From Clostridiales bacterium (GTDB taxonomy: Bacteria; Bacillota; Clostridia; Christensenellales; Aristaeellaceae), in contig DUQF01000031.1 in assembly GCA_012837965.1 (NCBI GenBank), positions 1 through 64,000 on the forward strand: 64,000 nt of DNA, written 5' to 3'. Of the stretch, positions 33,659 through 42,100 are shown piece by piece. The position numbers were made by a program, and so were the translations under genes. The notes under the pieces were generated by a model, which searched no databases, had not been told where the DNA came from, and was given only the letters and a program-made list of their open reading frames with translations. The first letter of the stretch is position 1. Every line of letters starts with the position of its first letter.

Positions 33659-33764
33659 GAGTTTTACATGGAAAATCTACAGTTTCCGGGAAGAAATGCT
33701 GTATTTGTTTTAAAATCGGTCATTTTCAAAAAACATGCGCTCTGTTGGTTGGCATCTATTAATC

Positions 33765-33796
33765 AAAAAATACCCCTTGGTTGACACCAAGGGGTA
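33765..33796 (-). terminator. terminator after the GGGtGRT gene
   Basis: On the minus strand ATACCCCTTGG pairs with CCAAGGGGTAT, followed by TTTTTTG. It is a strong, perfectly paired 11-bp stem. Confidence 0.9.
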
Positions 33797-33819
33797 TGTA
33801 GAACAATTGATTTGGGCGT

Positions 33820-34818
33820 TTATTGGAAAGACTGCTCGATGGCAACAGCGACGGCGACGGTTGCGCCGACCATGGGGTTGTTGCCCATGCCGATCAGGCC
33901 CATCATTTCAACGTGCGCGGGAACGGAAGAAGAACCGGCAAACTGCGCGTCCGAGTGCATACGACCCATGGTATCGGTCATGCCGTAGCTGGCGGGACCG
34001 GCTGCCATGTTGTCCGGGTGCAGGGTGCGGCCTGTGCCGCCGCCTGAAGCAACTGAGAAATAGCTCTTGCCATGTTCGTTGGCCCACTTCTTATAAGTGC
34101 CCGCAACGGGGTGCTGGAAGCGGGTGGGGTTGGTGGAGTTGCCTGTAATAGACACGTCCACCTTTTCGTAGCGCATGATGGCAACGCCTTCGTTGACGTC
34201 ATCTGCGCCATAGCAGCGAACCTTGGCACGCTCGCCATCGGAAAAAGCCTTTTCACGAACAACGGTTAGTTTGTCGGTGTAGTAGTCGTACTTGGTTTCA
34301 ACGCTGGTAAAGCCGTTGATACGGCTGATGATATAGGCGGCATCTTTGCCAAGGCCGTTGAGGATAACACGCAGCGGCGTCTTGCGTACCTGGTTGGCAG
34401 TATTGGCAATGCCGATGGCGCCTTCGGCCGCGGCAAAGGACTCATGTCCGGCCAAGAACGCAAAGCAGTCGGTTTCATCACTCAAGAGCATGGCGGCAAG
34501 GTTGCCGTGGCCATGGCCGACATCGCGCTGCTCGGCAACGGAGCCGGGAATACAGAAAGCTTGCAAACCGTCACCGATGGAACGGGCGGCTTCCGCAGCG
34601 GTTTTGTTGCCACGCTTAAGAGCAAGACCCGCTCCCAAGGTGTAGGCCCAAACCGCGTTTTCAAAGGCGATGGGCTGAATTTTACGAACAATCTTTTCTA
34701 CGTCGATACCTTTGGAAAGGAGCAGTTCACGCACCTGTTCAAGGGTTTCAAAGCCATTGGCCTTTAGTACTTCATTAATTTTAGCGATTCTACGCTCGTA
34801 ACCTTCAAAATTAGGCAT
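33820..34818 (-). CDS. GGGtGRT family protein
   Basis: This 332-residue protein belongs to the family named after its GGGTGRT motif (here SVASGGGTGRTLHPDN, about 255-270). Other clear blocks are GHGHGNLAAMLL (about 99-110) and the glycine/methionine-rich ending MGLIGMGNNPMVGATVAVAVA. The function is not established. It always tends to sit next to a NifU-like scaffold protein, as here (15 bases after it), which suggests a role with iron-sulfur clusters or redox enzymes. ATG 34818 is preferred over GTG 34827 because of the spacing to AAAGGAG. The protein lacks membrane segments. Confidence 0.85.
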   Translation of the reverse strand: MPNFEGYERRIAKINEVLKANGFETLEQVRELLLSKGIDVEKIVRKIQPIAFENAVWAYTLGAGLALKRGNKTAAEAARSIGDGLQAFCIPGSVAEQRDVGHGHGNLAAMLLSDETDCFAFLAGHESFAAAEGAIGIANTANQVRKTPLRVILNGLGKDAAYIISRINGFTSVETKYDYYTDKLTVVREKAFSDGERAKVRCYGADDVNEGVAIMRYEKVDVSITGNSTNPTRFQHPVAGTYKKWANEHGKSYFSVASGGGTGRTLHPDNMAAGPASYGMTDTMGRMHSDAQFAGSSSVPAHVEMMGLIGMGNNPMVGATVAVAVAIEQSFQ

Positions 34819-34833
34819 ATTGTTCACTCTCCT

Positions 34834-35526
34834 TTACTGGTGGCGCGGGTCGATGTACTTGGCCGCGTTTTCGTACCGACCATAGGTGCCAACATTCTTT
34901 TCGTATGCTTCTTTGGGGTCCACACCCTTTTTGATATCTTCCATCATCTTACCAAGGTGGCAGAACTGATAACCGCAAATTTCGTTATTGTCGTCCAAAG
35001 CAAGCTTGATAACATAACCTTCCGCCGTTTCAAGGTAGCGGGGACCTTTGGCAAGGGTGCCATAGGTCGTGCCAATCTGGCTGCGCAGACCTTTGCCCAA
35101 ATCTTCAAGACCGGCGCCAATCAAGAGGCCGCCCTCGGAAAACGCGCTCTGGGTACGCCCGTAGGCAATCTGCAAGAACAATTCACGCATGGCTGTATTG
35201 ATGGCATCGCACACCAAATCAGTGTTCAAAGCTTCCAGCAGGGTTTTGCCCGGGAGAATTTCCGATGCCATGGCAGCGGAGTGGGTCATGCCGGAGCAGC
35301 CAAGGGTTTCGATCAGCGCTTCCTGGATAATGCCCTCTTTTACATTCAGGGTAAGTTTGCAGGCGCCTTGCTGCGGAGCGCACCAACCCACACCGTGCGT
35401 TAAACCGGAAATATCTTTGATCTCACGGGATTGAATCCATTTGCCCTCTTCGGGGATGGGTGCGGGACCATGATTGGTGCCTTGCTTGACACAGACCATC
35501 TCCTGCACTTCTTTGGTATATTGCAT
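34834..35526 (-). CDS. iron-sulfur cluster assembly scaffold-like (NifU N-terminal type) protein
   Basis: This 230-residue protein resembles the NifU/IscU scaffold fold. Cysteines occur at WCAPQQGACKL (about 48-58), the conserved GCSGMTHSAAMASEIL (about 80-95, like the GCxxxxASAS of IscU) and YQFCHLGKMMEDIKKG near the C-terminus. It is longer than IscU (about 130) and lacks the C-terminal Nfu domain. It is the first gene of a two-gene operon with the GGGtGRT protein. Assembly or transfer of clusters is plausible but not shown. AAAGGAGG precedes ATG 35526, and a TATAAT box lies at 35569-35564. Confidence 0.75.
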   Translation of the reverse strand: MQYTKEVQEMVCVKQGTNHGPAPIPEEGKWIQSREIKDISGLTHGVGWCAPQQGACKLTLNVKEGIIQEALIETLGCSGMTHSAAMASEILPGKTLLEALNTDLVCDAINTAMRELFLQIAYGRTQSAFSEGGLLIGAGLEDLGKGLRSQIGTTYGTLAKGPRYLETAEGYVIKLALDDNNEICGYQFCHLGKMMEDIKKGVDPKEAYEKNVGTYGRYENAAKYIDPRHQ

Positions 35527-35654
35527 AATTGTCTACCTCCTTTGTAATAGCAGATGTACTACAATTATATCATAGTTTGCTCAAAGTTAAAAGATTTGAC
35601 ACGCTGTTTCTCAACAATAATTTTCTTTTTCATGGGACAATTCTTACCAAAAAC

Positions 35655-35684
35655 TTGCTCAAGAACCATCTTTTGAGGTACACT
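35655..35684 (+). promoter_or_regulatory. promoter of the thioesterase/sigma-factor operon
   Basis: TTGCTC (35655-35660) and TACACT (35679-35684) have an 18-bp spacer. It is divergent from the NifU-like gene's promoter. Confidence 0.5.
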
Positions 35685-35721
35685 AACGATGTGTAGCACA
35701 GTTTAAGAAGAGGTGATTGAA

Positions 35722-36126
35722 TTGAGTGCCATTGGTCAAGAAAAAATTATAAAGCAAATAGTTACAGAAGAAATGCTGGCTTCCAATGTGCGAAGCGGTG
35801 AAGCTCGTGTGCTTGGAACACCTGTTTTAATCGCCCTATGTGAACGATGCGCAAGTGAGCTTGCCTCCGGTTTTCTTGCAAAAGAACAAAGCACGGTAGG
35901 CATTCATGTGGACTTTCATCACCTCGCGCCAACGCCTCTTGGCATGGAGGTTAGTTGTGTAGCCAAAATCACCAGAATAAGCGAAAACGGGAAGATTTAT
36001 ACCTTTTCCCTTCAATGTTTTGACGCGGTTGGCGAGATTGCCAACGGCACGCACAAGCGAGCAGTTGTCAACCTCGAAAGATTTCAACAAAGAGCCGACC
36101 AAAAAAATTCGGCCGATGCAAAATAA
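35722..36126 (+). CDS. hotdog-fold thioesterase (FlK-like)
   Basis: This 134-residue protein has the single-hotdog thioesterase fold, close to fluoroacetyl-CoA thioesterase FlK. The catalytic triad pattern is present: a threonine and glutamate in GTPVLIALCE and a histidine in GIHVDFHHLAPTPLG, followed by the strand MEVSCVAKI and ending HKRAVV. It would hydrolyse an acyl-CoA in the cytoplasm; the natural substrate is unknown. TTG 35722 has AAGAGGTG 6 bases upstream, while GTG 35713 overlaps that site. It precedes an ECF sigma factor, perhaps in one transcript. Confidence 0.78.
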   Translation: MSAIGQEKIIKQIVTEEMLASNVRSGEARVLGTPVLIALCERCASELASGFLAKEQSTVGIHVDFHHLAPTPLGMEVSCVAKITRISENGKIYTFSLQCFDAVGEIANGTHKRAVVNLERFQQRADQKNSADAK

Positions 36127-36145
36127 TAAGGGTTTCATTCGTTAT

Positions 36146-36673
36146 ATGAGTGTAGAGAACCAGGAACTATCTACGGAAGAGATGCAGGACTTAGTTACCC
36201 GTTTGTACGAAACGTACGCAACGGACGTGCTAAGAGTCAGCTACTTTTACTTGGGCGATCGCAGCAAAGCAGAAGATGTGGTCCAAGACGTATTTATTCG
36301 CCTCATGCAATCTAAGCCTCAGCTTGAAGTAGGCAAAGAAAAGTCGTGGCTGTTGAAGGTTGCGCTAAACCTTTGCCGTGACCACTGGCGGTCAGCTTGG
36401 GTCAAACGTGTGTTTTTGGGGGATGAAAAGATCGCTACCATTACCGACGATAACGATTCAATCGAAAGTCGGGTGGAAAAGGAAGCGCTGTTACAAGCTG
36501 TTCATTCCCTCTCCCCCAACTACCGTGAAGTGGTGTTGCTATTCTACTACCAAGGAATGAGCTTAGAAGAAATAAGCACCATGACAGATATCCCTATCGG
36601 AACATTGGGCAGCAGGCTTACCCGAGCGCGCAAGCAACTGAAACAATTACTGGAAGGAGCAGATAAAACATGA
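36146..36673 (+). CDS. ECF-type RNA polymerase sigma factor
   Basis: This 175-residue sigma-70 family factor has region 2 (DVLRVSYFYLGDRSKAEDVVQDVFIRL, about 25-51, with W in the KSWLLKVALNLCRDHWR stretch) and region 4 (LSPNYREVVLLFYYQGMSLEEISTMTDIPIGTLGSRLTRARKQL, about 120-165). Regions 1 and 3 are absent, so it is of the extracytoplasmic type. ATG 36146 has only a weak ribosome site, and an earlier ATG at 36116 is possible and would overlap the thioesterase gene. The 4-base overlap with the next gene indicates a sigma/anti-sigma pair. Confidence 0.88.
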   Translation: MSVENQELSTEEMQDLVTRLYETYATDVLRVSYFYLGDRSKAEDVVQDVFIRLMQSKPQLEVGKEKSWLLKVALNLCRDHWRSAWVKRVFLGDEKIATITDDNDSIESRVEKEALLQAVHSLSPNYREVVLLFYYQGMSLEEISTMTDIPIGTLGSRLTRARKQLKQLLEGADKT

Positions 36674-37587
36674 ACAACTTAGACAACCTAAAACAGGTGG
36701 CAGATGAAATGTTCAGCGGTTTAAAAGCTGATGAAAAGGGTCTGCGCCGAATTTTGTCTGGCCAAAAAACTGTTAAACCTTCCTTTAGGCTCTATCGACT
36801 TGTGCCGGTCGCGGCTGCCTGCGCTGTGCTGGTTTTCTCTTTGATATCTTTACAGCAAAATAAAATTACCAATGAGGGAGTGCCCTATATTCAAACAATG
36901 GTGGCAGGCAATGGTTCACTGCCGGGCGAACTACGGTCACATTCATTGCCGCATGGCGCTATCACCTTAAAGCCTTCCGGACAAGCACCGCAGCAGGGCG
37001 GTCTTTGGGCAGGCTCATCAGGCAACTTTCCCCTGATTGGTGTCAACGGACGCTTTTATCGGTTGCTAACCAACCCCTCCTCCGTGCCGGAAAGCATGCT
37101 GGGCGCTTCCCTCGGTTCGGTTTCGCTGTTGACTAATGAACCCGCTTTGTCGATGAATGATCCGGGAATTATTAGCAACGTGGTGGAAAACGGTCTTGAA
37201 GTTTATCAGGCAAAGGGCATGGGCGGCGCTTGTGTACTTGCCTCTGTCAATGGCAACTATCGCCTGTTCCAGCGTGTCGGTTTTAGCGGCAACGCCGTGA
37301 TAGGCAACGAGTCCTTTGGGGACTTTTTAGGCAATACCAAGGTGGTTGCCATGCAGTTGTCCGGCGTCGGTACGGTCAACGACGGTGACGCGATTTCCAG
37401 CCTGATTAGGCTAATAAGCAATGCGGACTATCTAAACAACAAAACCATGCGCACTTCCAAAACCCTTTTAATCGAGTTTGACAACCATTTGGTACTTCAG
37501 TTTTCTGTGGAGGGCGACGCAATCTCTGCCTGCGGCACCTGGCAGGCAGCAGGGTTTACCTCGGAATTCGCAAAGTATGCTAAGTAA
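36670..37587 (+). CDS. putative membrane anti-sigma factor
   Basis: This 305-residue protein has a cytoplasmic N-terminus (about 1-40), one membrane helix (YRLVPVAAACAVLVFSLISL, about 42-61) and a large extracytoplasmic part rich in glycine and serine. It overlaps the sigma gene by 4 bases, the usual arrangement of anti-sigma factors. The N-terminus has no HxxxCxxC zinc motif, so it is not a ZAS-type anti-sigma factor. The outside part has no named domain that I can recognise. The role is inferred from position and topology. Confidence 0.6.
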   Translation: MNNLDNLKQVADEMFSGLKADEKGLRRILSGQKTVKPSFRLYRLVPVAAACAVLVFSLISLQQNKITNEGVPYIQTMVAGNGSLPGELRSHSLPHGAITLKPSGQAPQQGGLWAGSSGNFPLIGVNGRFYRLLTNPSSVPESMLGASLGSVSLLTNEPALSMNDPGIISNVVENGLEVYQAKGMGGACVLASVNGNYRLFQRVGFSGNAVIGNESFGDFLGNTKVVAMQLSGVGTVNDGDAISSLIRLISNADYLNNKTMRTSKTLLIEFDNHLVLQFSVEGDAISACGTWQAAGFTSEFAKYAK

Positions 37588-37705
37588 GTATTTTTAACAT
37601 CATGTACCGTAATTGAAGTCCGACAAAGTACCTCGCCGGGCTTCTTTCTTTAGATGATAGTTTATGATATAATTTCTCAGTCACCATAATTGAGAGGATA
37701 AGGCA

Positions 37706-38350
37706 ATGAAAAAAAATCATGACTTCAGTTGGTTGTTCTCAACCCCTGTTATTATTCTTGCCTTTATTTTTTTCTGGCCCATCGGTGTATTTTTGGTCGT
37801 CAAAAGAATATCGGACAAACCCGCAAAAACCATCCCTACCGGAAAAACACAGGGAGTTTTCGGCAGTATTTTTATCACCATCGCCCTTGTGGGAATTTTT
37901 ATGGGGATCTATGACGGTTTTGACGCCGAGGATATCAAGATGATTCTTCTTTTCGGCGTCATCGGCTGGTATCTGCAATTTGTTTCAAAACAGCTCAAAA
38001 AAGAGAGCCATCGTTTCCGGCAAAACCTCTACGTTATGACCGACAGCCACGTTTATAACGTACAGCAATTAGCCTCCATCACCGGTCAAAGCCACAATAC
38101 AGTTAAAGACGACCTGCAAAAAATGATCAAAAACGGTTATCTGAAAAACGCCTATATCGACAAGCGAACCGATTCCATTGTTTTGCCCAATGATTTTTCA
38201 GCGCCTCCGTATCCCTACGCCCCGCCTATCCAAGAAGATACAAGCAGGGAAAAAACAGGAAGAGTTGTTGTCTGCCCATCTTGCGGCGCAAAAAATATCG
38301 TCTACGATAAGATTATTGAATGTGAGTACTGCGACACCCCGCTGCAATAA
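37706..38350 (+). CDS. membrane protein with winged-helix-like and zinc-ribbon domains
   Basis: This 214-residue protein has two membrane helices (about 10-30 and 48-92 region). A winged-helix-like segment follows (YNVQQLASITGQSHNTVKDDLQKMIKNGYLKNAYID, about 117-152), then a proline-rich linker and a four-cysteine zinc ribbon (CPSCGAKN...CEYCDTPL, about 191-212). Such proteins are found in Firmicutes without known function. A -10 box TATAAT at 37668-37673 and GAGAGGA precede the start. It may sense a signal at the membrane, but no partner gene is adjacent. Confidence 0.65.
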   Translation: MKKNHDFSWLFSTPVIILAFIFFWPIGVFLVVKRISDKPAKTIPTGKTQGVFGSIFITIALVGIFMGIYDGFDAEDIKMILLFGVIGWYLQFVSKQLKKESHRFRQNLYVMTDSHVYNVQQLASITGQSHNTVKDDLQKMIKNGYLKNAYIDKRTDSIVLPNDFSAPPYPYAPPIQEDTSREKTGRVVVCPSCGAKNIVYDKIIECEYCDTPLQ

Positions 38351-38407
38351 AAAACAAAAGTATTTCATCCATAAAGCCATAGCTGTAAGGGAAAAATGGT
38401 TTTATTT

Positions 38408-38447
38408 CAAAAAGGACAACGACATCTTCGTCATCGTCCTTTTGTTA
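38408..38447. terminator. terminator between the zinc-ribbon gene and lysS
   Basis: AAAAGGAC (38411-38418) pairs with GTCCTTTTG with inner imperfect pairing around CGACATCTTCGTC. It can serve both convergent genes. Confidence 0.6.
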
Positions 38448-38469
38448 TGAAACCATATGACTGCTTTGA

Positions 38470-39948
38470 CTAATCAATGGGCTTCATCGTCGGGAACAAA
38501 AGCACGTCCCGTATAGAGGGGCTGTCGGTGAACATCATAATCATGCGGTCTACCCCGATGCCAAGACCGCCGGTTGGCGGCAGGCCATATTCCAAGGCGT
38601 TGATATAGTCTTCATCCACCCTCGGGTTCATATCACCCAAGGCATGGCGGGCCGCAACCTGCTTTTCAAAGCGCTCACGCTGGTCAAAGGGGTCGTTGAG
38701 CTCGGAAAAAGCGTTGCCGCCTTCCTTGCCGTAGATGAAAAACTCAAAGCGCTCGGTTAGAGCGGGATTGTCCTTCTTGCGCTTGGCCAAGGGGGAAATT
38801 TCTACCGGATAGTCGGTGATAAAGGTGGGCTCAATAAGGTTGGCTTCGACATATTCATCGAACAGAGCGGCCAGGCAATCGCCCTTGGTGGCGTTCTTTT
38901 CGTAGCGGACGCCCATTTCATCCAGCGTCTTTCGGGCCTGCTGGTCATTTTCCCAAGTGGCGTAATCAACGCCGCAAGCTTCTTTGACGGCATCGGACAT
39001 GGTCACGCGTTTCCACGGCGCTTTCAGCTCAACTTCCTGCCCCTGATAACTAAGGCGGGTGGTACCAAGCACCTTCATGGCAACTTCTTCGTACATCTCC
39101 TCGACTAAGCGCATCATATCATTGTAATCGGCGTATGCCTGATACAATTCGATCATGGTAAATTCGGGGTTATGGAAACGGCTCATGCCTTCGTTGCGGA
39201 AAATACGGCCCAGTTCATACACCCGCTCGATACCGCCGACAACCAGGCGCTTTAAGTATAGCTCCGTTTCGATACGTAAAAACATATTGATATCCAGGGT
39301 GTTGTGATGGGTTTTGAAGGGACGGGCAGCAGCGCCGATTTCCAAAGTATGTAAAATGGGCGTGTCCACCTCTAAAAAGCCACGCTTGTCAAGAAAGGCG
39401 CGGATGGCAGAAATAATCTGGCTGCGCTTGATAAAGGTCGCCTTTACTTCAGGGTTGACGATCATATCCAAATACCGGCGACGATAGCGCAGGTCATCAT
39501 CCTGAAGGCCGTGGTATTTTTCCGGCAAGGGCTTTAAGCATTTGGTTAAAAGGGTAATCCCGGTCGCGTGCACCGATATTTCACCCGTTTTGGTTTTGAA
39601 CACATAGCCGGTAACACCCAAAATATCACCAATATCGTGGCCTTTGAAAGCATTATAATTTTCTTCCCCAAGGTCTTCCCGGCGAACATAAATTTGAATT
39701 AGGCCTTCATTGTCCTGTAAATGCGCAAACGAAGCCCTGCCCATGATACGGCGCGTCATCATACGGCCGGCAATGGTAACGGTCTTTCCCTCGAAAGCAT
39801 CAAAGTTTTCGATTAGCTCACGGCTGTCATGGGTTTTAGGAAAACTGGTCAACTCATATGGGTTTTGACCGGATTGGATTAAGCTTTGTACCTTTTCACG
39901 GCGAATCTGTTCCTGCTCGCTAAAGGACACGGTTTGATTTTCTTGCAT
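38470..39948 (-). CDS. lysS: lysyl-tRNA synthetase (class II)
   Basis: This 492-residue class II synthetase charges tRNA-Lys. The N-terminal OB-fold anticodon domain (about 55-150) contains GRMMTRRIMGRASFAHLQD. Class II motif 2 is FRNEGMSRFHNPEFTMIELY (about 262-281) and motif 3 is GLGIGVDRMIMMFTDSPSIRDV near the end. The length is normal. It starts 9 bases after greA in the familiar greA-lysS pair. No T-box leader is seen. Confidence 0.96.
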   Translation of the reverse strand: MQENQTVSFSEQEQIRREKVQSLIQSGQNPYELTSFPKTHDSRELIENFDAFEGKTVTIAGRMMTRRIMGRASFAHLQDNEGLIQIYVRREDLGEENYNAFKGHDIGDILGVTGYVFKTKTGEISVHATGITLLTKCLKPLPEKYHGLQDDDLRYRRRYLDMIVNPEVKATFIKRSQIISAIRAFLDKRGFLEVDTPILHTLEIGAAARPFKTHHNTLDINMFLRIETELYLKRLVVGGIERVYELGRIFRNEGMSRFHNPEFTMIELYQAYADYNDMMRLVEEMYEEVAMKVLGTTRLSYQGQEVELKAPWKRVTMSDAVKEACGVDYATWENDQQARKTLDEMGVRYEKNATKGDCLAALFDEYVEANLIEPTFITDYPVEISPLAKRKKDNPALTERFEFFIYGKEGGNAFSELNDPFDQRERFEKQVAARHALGDMNPRVDEDYINALEYGLPPTGGLGIGVDRMIMMFTDSPSIRDVLLFPTMKPID

Positions 39949-39957
39949 GATAGCTCC

Positions 39958-40437
39958 TTAGCGACGTATTTTGAGAATTTTCAAGGTCATCTCCCCTTGC
40001 GGTGTGTGGACTACCACTTTTTGGTTTTTCTTGTTGCCAAGAAGCGCCATGCCGATGGGCGACTCATTTGAGATGATATTATTCATCGGATCACTTTCAC
40101 GGACACCGGAAATGGTATAGTCAACGGTTTCATCCAAAGTTTCGTTGTGAACCGTAACGGTGGTGCCAATATTTACCTTGTCCGTGCGTATTTTTTCATC
40201 TTCCAAGATGATTGCACGGCTGATGGTGTTTTCCAAATCGGTAATTTCGGCTTCCAGTTTTGACTGTTCATTTTTAGCCTCATCATATTCCGCGTTTTCA
40301 CTTAAATCACCAAAACCACGGGCAGTCTTGATGAGTTCTGCCACCTCTGCCCTGCGTACATTTTGAAGGTATGCAAGTTGTTCCTTCAATTTTTTAAGAC
40401 CGTCGGCTGTAATGACGGGTTGTTTCTGTTCGTTCAT
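39958..40437 (-). CDS. greA: transcription elongation factor GreA
   Basis: This 159-residue factor enters the RNA polymerase secondary channel and rescues backtracked complexes by RNA cleavage. The N-terminal coiled coil (about 8-78) carries the acidic tip in ENAEYDEAKNEQ with the conserved D and E. The C-terminal FKBP-like domain includes SPIGMALLGNKKNQKVVV. ATG 40437 is 7 bases after AAGGAG; the frame reaches 11 codons further with no site. It is co-transcribed with lysS. Confidence 0.94.
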   Translation of the reverse strand: MNEQKQPVITADGLKKLKEQLAYLQNVRRAEVAELIKTARGFGDLSENAEYDEAKNEQSKLEAEITDLENTISRAIILEDEKIRTDKVNIGTTVTVHNETLDETVDYTISGVRESDPMNNIISNESPIGMALLGNKKNQKVVVHTPQGEMTLKILKIRR

Positions 40438-40536
40438 TCGGTTACTCCTTCTTACATTAAATAGAGCCACATAGCGATTGCTGGGTCATTATACTAGTTT
40501 GTATGAAAAAAGTAAAGATTTCTTATGATTTAATGC

Positions 40537-40565
40537 TTGAAAACAATAACAATTCAAGGTATAAT
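40537..40565 (+). promoter_or_regulatory. promoter of the DUF2284 gene
   Basis: TTGAAA (40537-40542) and TATAAT (40560-40565) have a 17-bp spacer. Confidence 0.75.
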
Positions 40566-40609
40566 GTTTCTGTTATGGAAATTCTCTTTGATACTCATGC
40601 TGGAGGCAT

Positions 40610-41158
40610 ATGACAATACAAGAATTGATAGACACTTGCAAAATCGGCGGGTTTGACGCAGCCCTGGTTTCCACGGACAAAATTGTCTTTAACCCTGCCT
40701 TTCGTTTAATGTGTGAACAGAACCTTTGCAGCAGATATGCCACCACCTATGCCTGTCCCCCCGATTGCGGCAGTACCGATGAAATGAAGCAAAGAGTACT
40801 TCGATATTCACATGCTATCGTTACAAAAAGCGCTCAGCCGCTTAAAGATTGGCGTGATTTAGAAGCGTTGGAACTTGCCAAAAGCAAGCACAACCAAGGT
40901 ATGCTGGCCATTGTACAACAGGCTCGAAATCATCAGATGGATTGTTTGTATTGCGGCGCGGGTCCATGCGACTTGTGCGAACCCTGCCAATTAACTAAAA
41001 AGGAAGCCTGCCCACACCCTGCTGACAGGTATTCATGCCTATCAGCCTACTGCATTGACGTGAAAAAGTTAGCGGAAACCTGTAAACTCTCATTTAAAGT
41101 CAAGGAAGACCATGTGGCTTTCTTTTCGCTAATAGCCGTTAATAGCAAGTTTTCTTGA
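40610..41158 (+). CDS. DUF2284 cysteine-rich metal-binding protein
   Basis: This 182-residue cytoplasmic protein is rich in cysteine. The spaced motifs CEQNLCSRYATTYACPP-CG (about 35-53) and CLYCGAGPCDLCEPC...CPHP...SCLSAYCID (about 106-145) match the DUF2284 family, which is thought to bind metal, possibly an iron-sulfur cluster. The function is unknown. It has its own promoter and a TGGAGG site, and its stop lies in the -35 box of the next promoter. Confidence 0.82.
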   Translation: MTIQELIDTCKIGGFDAALVSTDKIVFNPAFRLMCEQNLCSRYATTYACPPDCGSTDEMKQRVLRYSHAIVTKSAQPLKDWRDLEALELAKSKHNQGMLAIVQQARNHQMDCLYCGAGPCDLCEPCQLTKKEACPHPADRYSCLSAYCIDVKKLAETCKLSFKVKEDHVAFFSLIAVNSKFS

Positions 41159-41183
41159 CATCCATGCTTTCAAACTCTATACT
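41155..41183 (+). promoter_or_regulatory. promoter of the degV gene
   Basis: TTGACA (41155-41160), overlapping the preceding stop codon, and TATACT (41178-41183) are 17 bp apart. The transcript may also include the Rho-like gene, 24 bases after degV, and galM. Confidence 0.8.
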
Positions 41184-41215
41184 TAATCACAAGTTTTAAG
41201 GAGGCTATTTCTCAT

Positions 41216-42076
41216 ATGAATAACAAGCGTGTTGCTATTTTGGTTGATTCCGGATGTGACGTGCCCAAAGAATATCAAGAACGGTACCCCATTTATCAGG
41301 TATCGCTTAAAATAATCTATCGGGATGGCGAATATTTAGACGGTGTCACCATTTCCCCGCAGGAAGTCTATGACCGACTGGAAACTGAAGTTCCCAAAAC
41401 CGCACAACCGAGCCTTGAAGCCATCGCTGAACAGTTCAAAAAAATCAGAGGAGACGGATTTAACACCGTTCTTTGCGTCGGCATTTCAAGTGGTTTGTCG
41501 GGTACCATTAACGCCATGCGCCTCGTCGCCCAAGAAGCCAATGATTTGGAAATCCATGTACTAGACACACTCAGCATCGGCATCGGCGCGGGCATTCACG
41601 CTATGTATGCCGCGGAATTATTGGATCAAGGGCTTCCTTTGGACGAAGTGCTTGAAAAAGTGAAAGATTCTATTGCCAACACTCGTATTTACTATGAGGT
41701 CGCAACGCTTGAATATTTGGCCAAAGGCGGACGAATCGGAAAAGTTTCCGCCATGCTCGGCTCGCTGCTAAAAATCAAACCCATTATTACCTGCAATGAA
41801 GAAGGCCAATATGTTGTCGCGAAAAAAGTAAGAGGTCACGTAGCGGCGCTTGCCACCCTTGTACGCCTTGCAATGGACGAAGCCAAAAAATGGGCACACT
41901 ACCGAGTTATTGTTGCTCATGGCGGCGCCAAGGAAGAGGGTACTCGCATCTTAGAAGAGCTTAAACGCCGCATTCCCAACGCCGTAGATTACATACTATC
42001 TCAAATCAGTCCGGCCTTAGGCGTACATACCGGTCCGGGTCTTATTGGCGTTTGTGTACACCCCATCCATTCATAA
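41216..42076 (+). CDS. DegV family fatty-acid-binding protein
   Basis: This 286-residue protein has the two-domain DegV/FakB fold that holds a fatty acid, presenting it to the FakA kinase. The N-terminus VAILVDSGCDVP, the PKTAQPS block (about 60-66), VGISSGLSGTINAMR (about 84-98), YLAKGGRIGKVSAMLGSLLKIKPII (about 162-186) and the ending GVHTGPGLIGV are all typical. No fakA gene lies in the window. AAGGAGG precedes ATG 41216. Confidence 0.9.
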   Translation: MNNKRVAILVDSGCDVPKEYQERYPIYQVSLKIIYRDGEYLDGVTISPQEVYDRLETEVPKTAQPSLEAIAEQFKKIRGDGFNTVLCVGISSGLSGTINAMRLVAQEANDLEIHVLDTLSIGIGAGIHAMYAAELLDQGLPLDEVLEKVKDSIANTRIYYEVATLEYLAKGGRIGKVSAMLGSLLKIKPIITCNEEGQYVVAKKVRGHVAALATLVRLAMDEAKKWAHYRVIVAHGGAKEEGTRILEELKRRIPNAVDYILSQISPALGVHTGPGLIGVCVHPIHS

Positions 42077-42100
42077 CCAATTGTTAGGAGGAAGACACTT

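Noticed and set aside
40438..40536. Possible T-box leader before greA-lysS
   Set aside because: No T-box sequence (AGGGTGGNACCGCG type) or specifier-loop structure is present.
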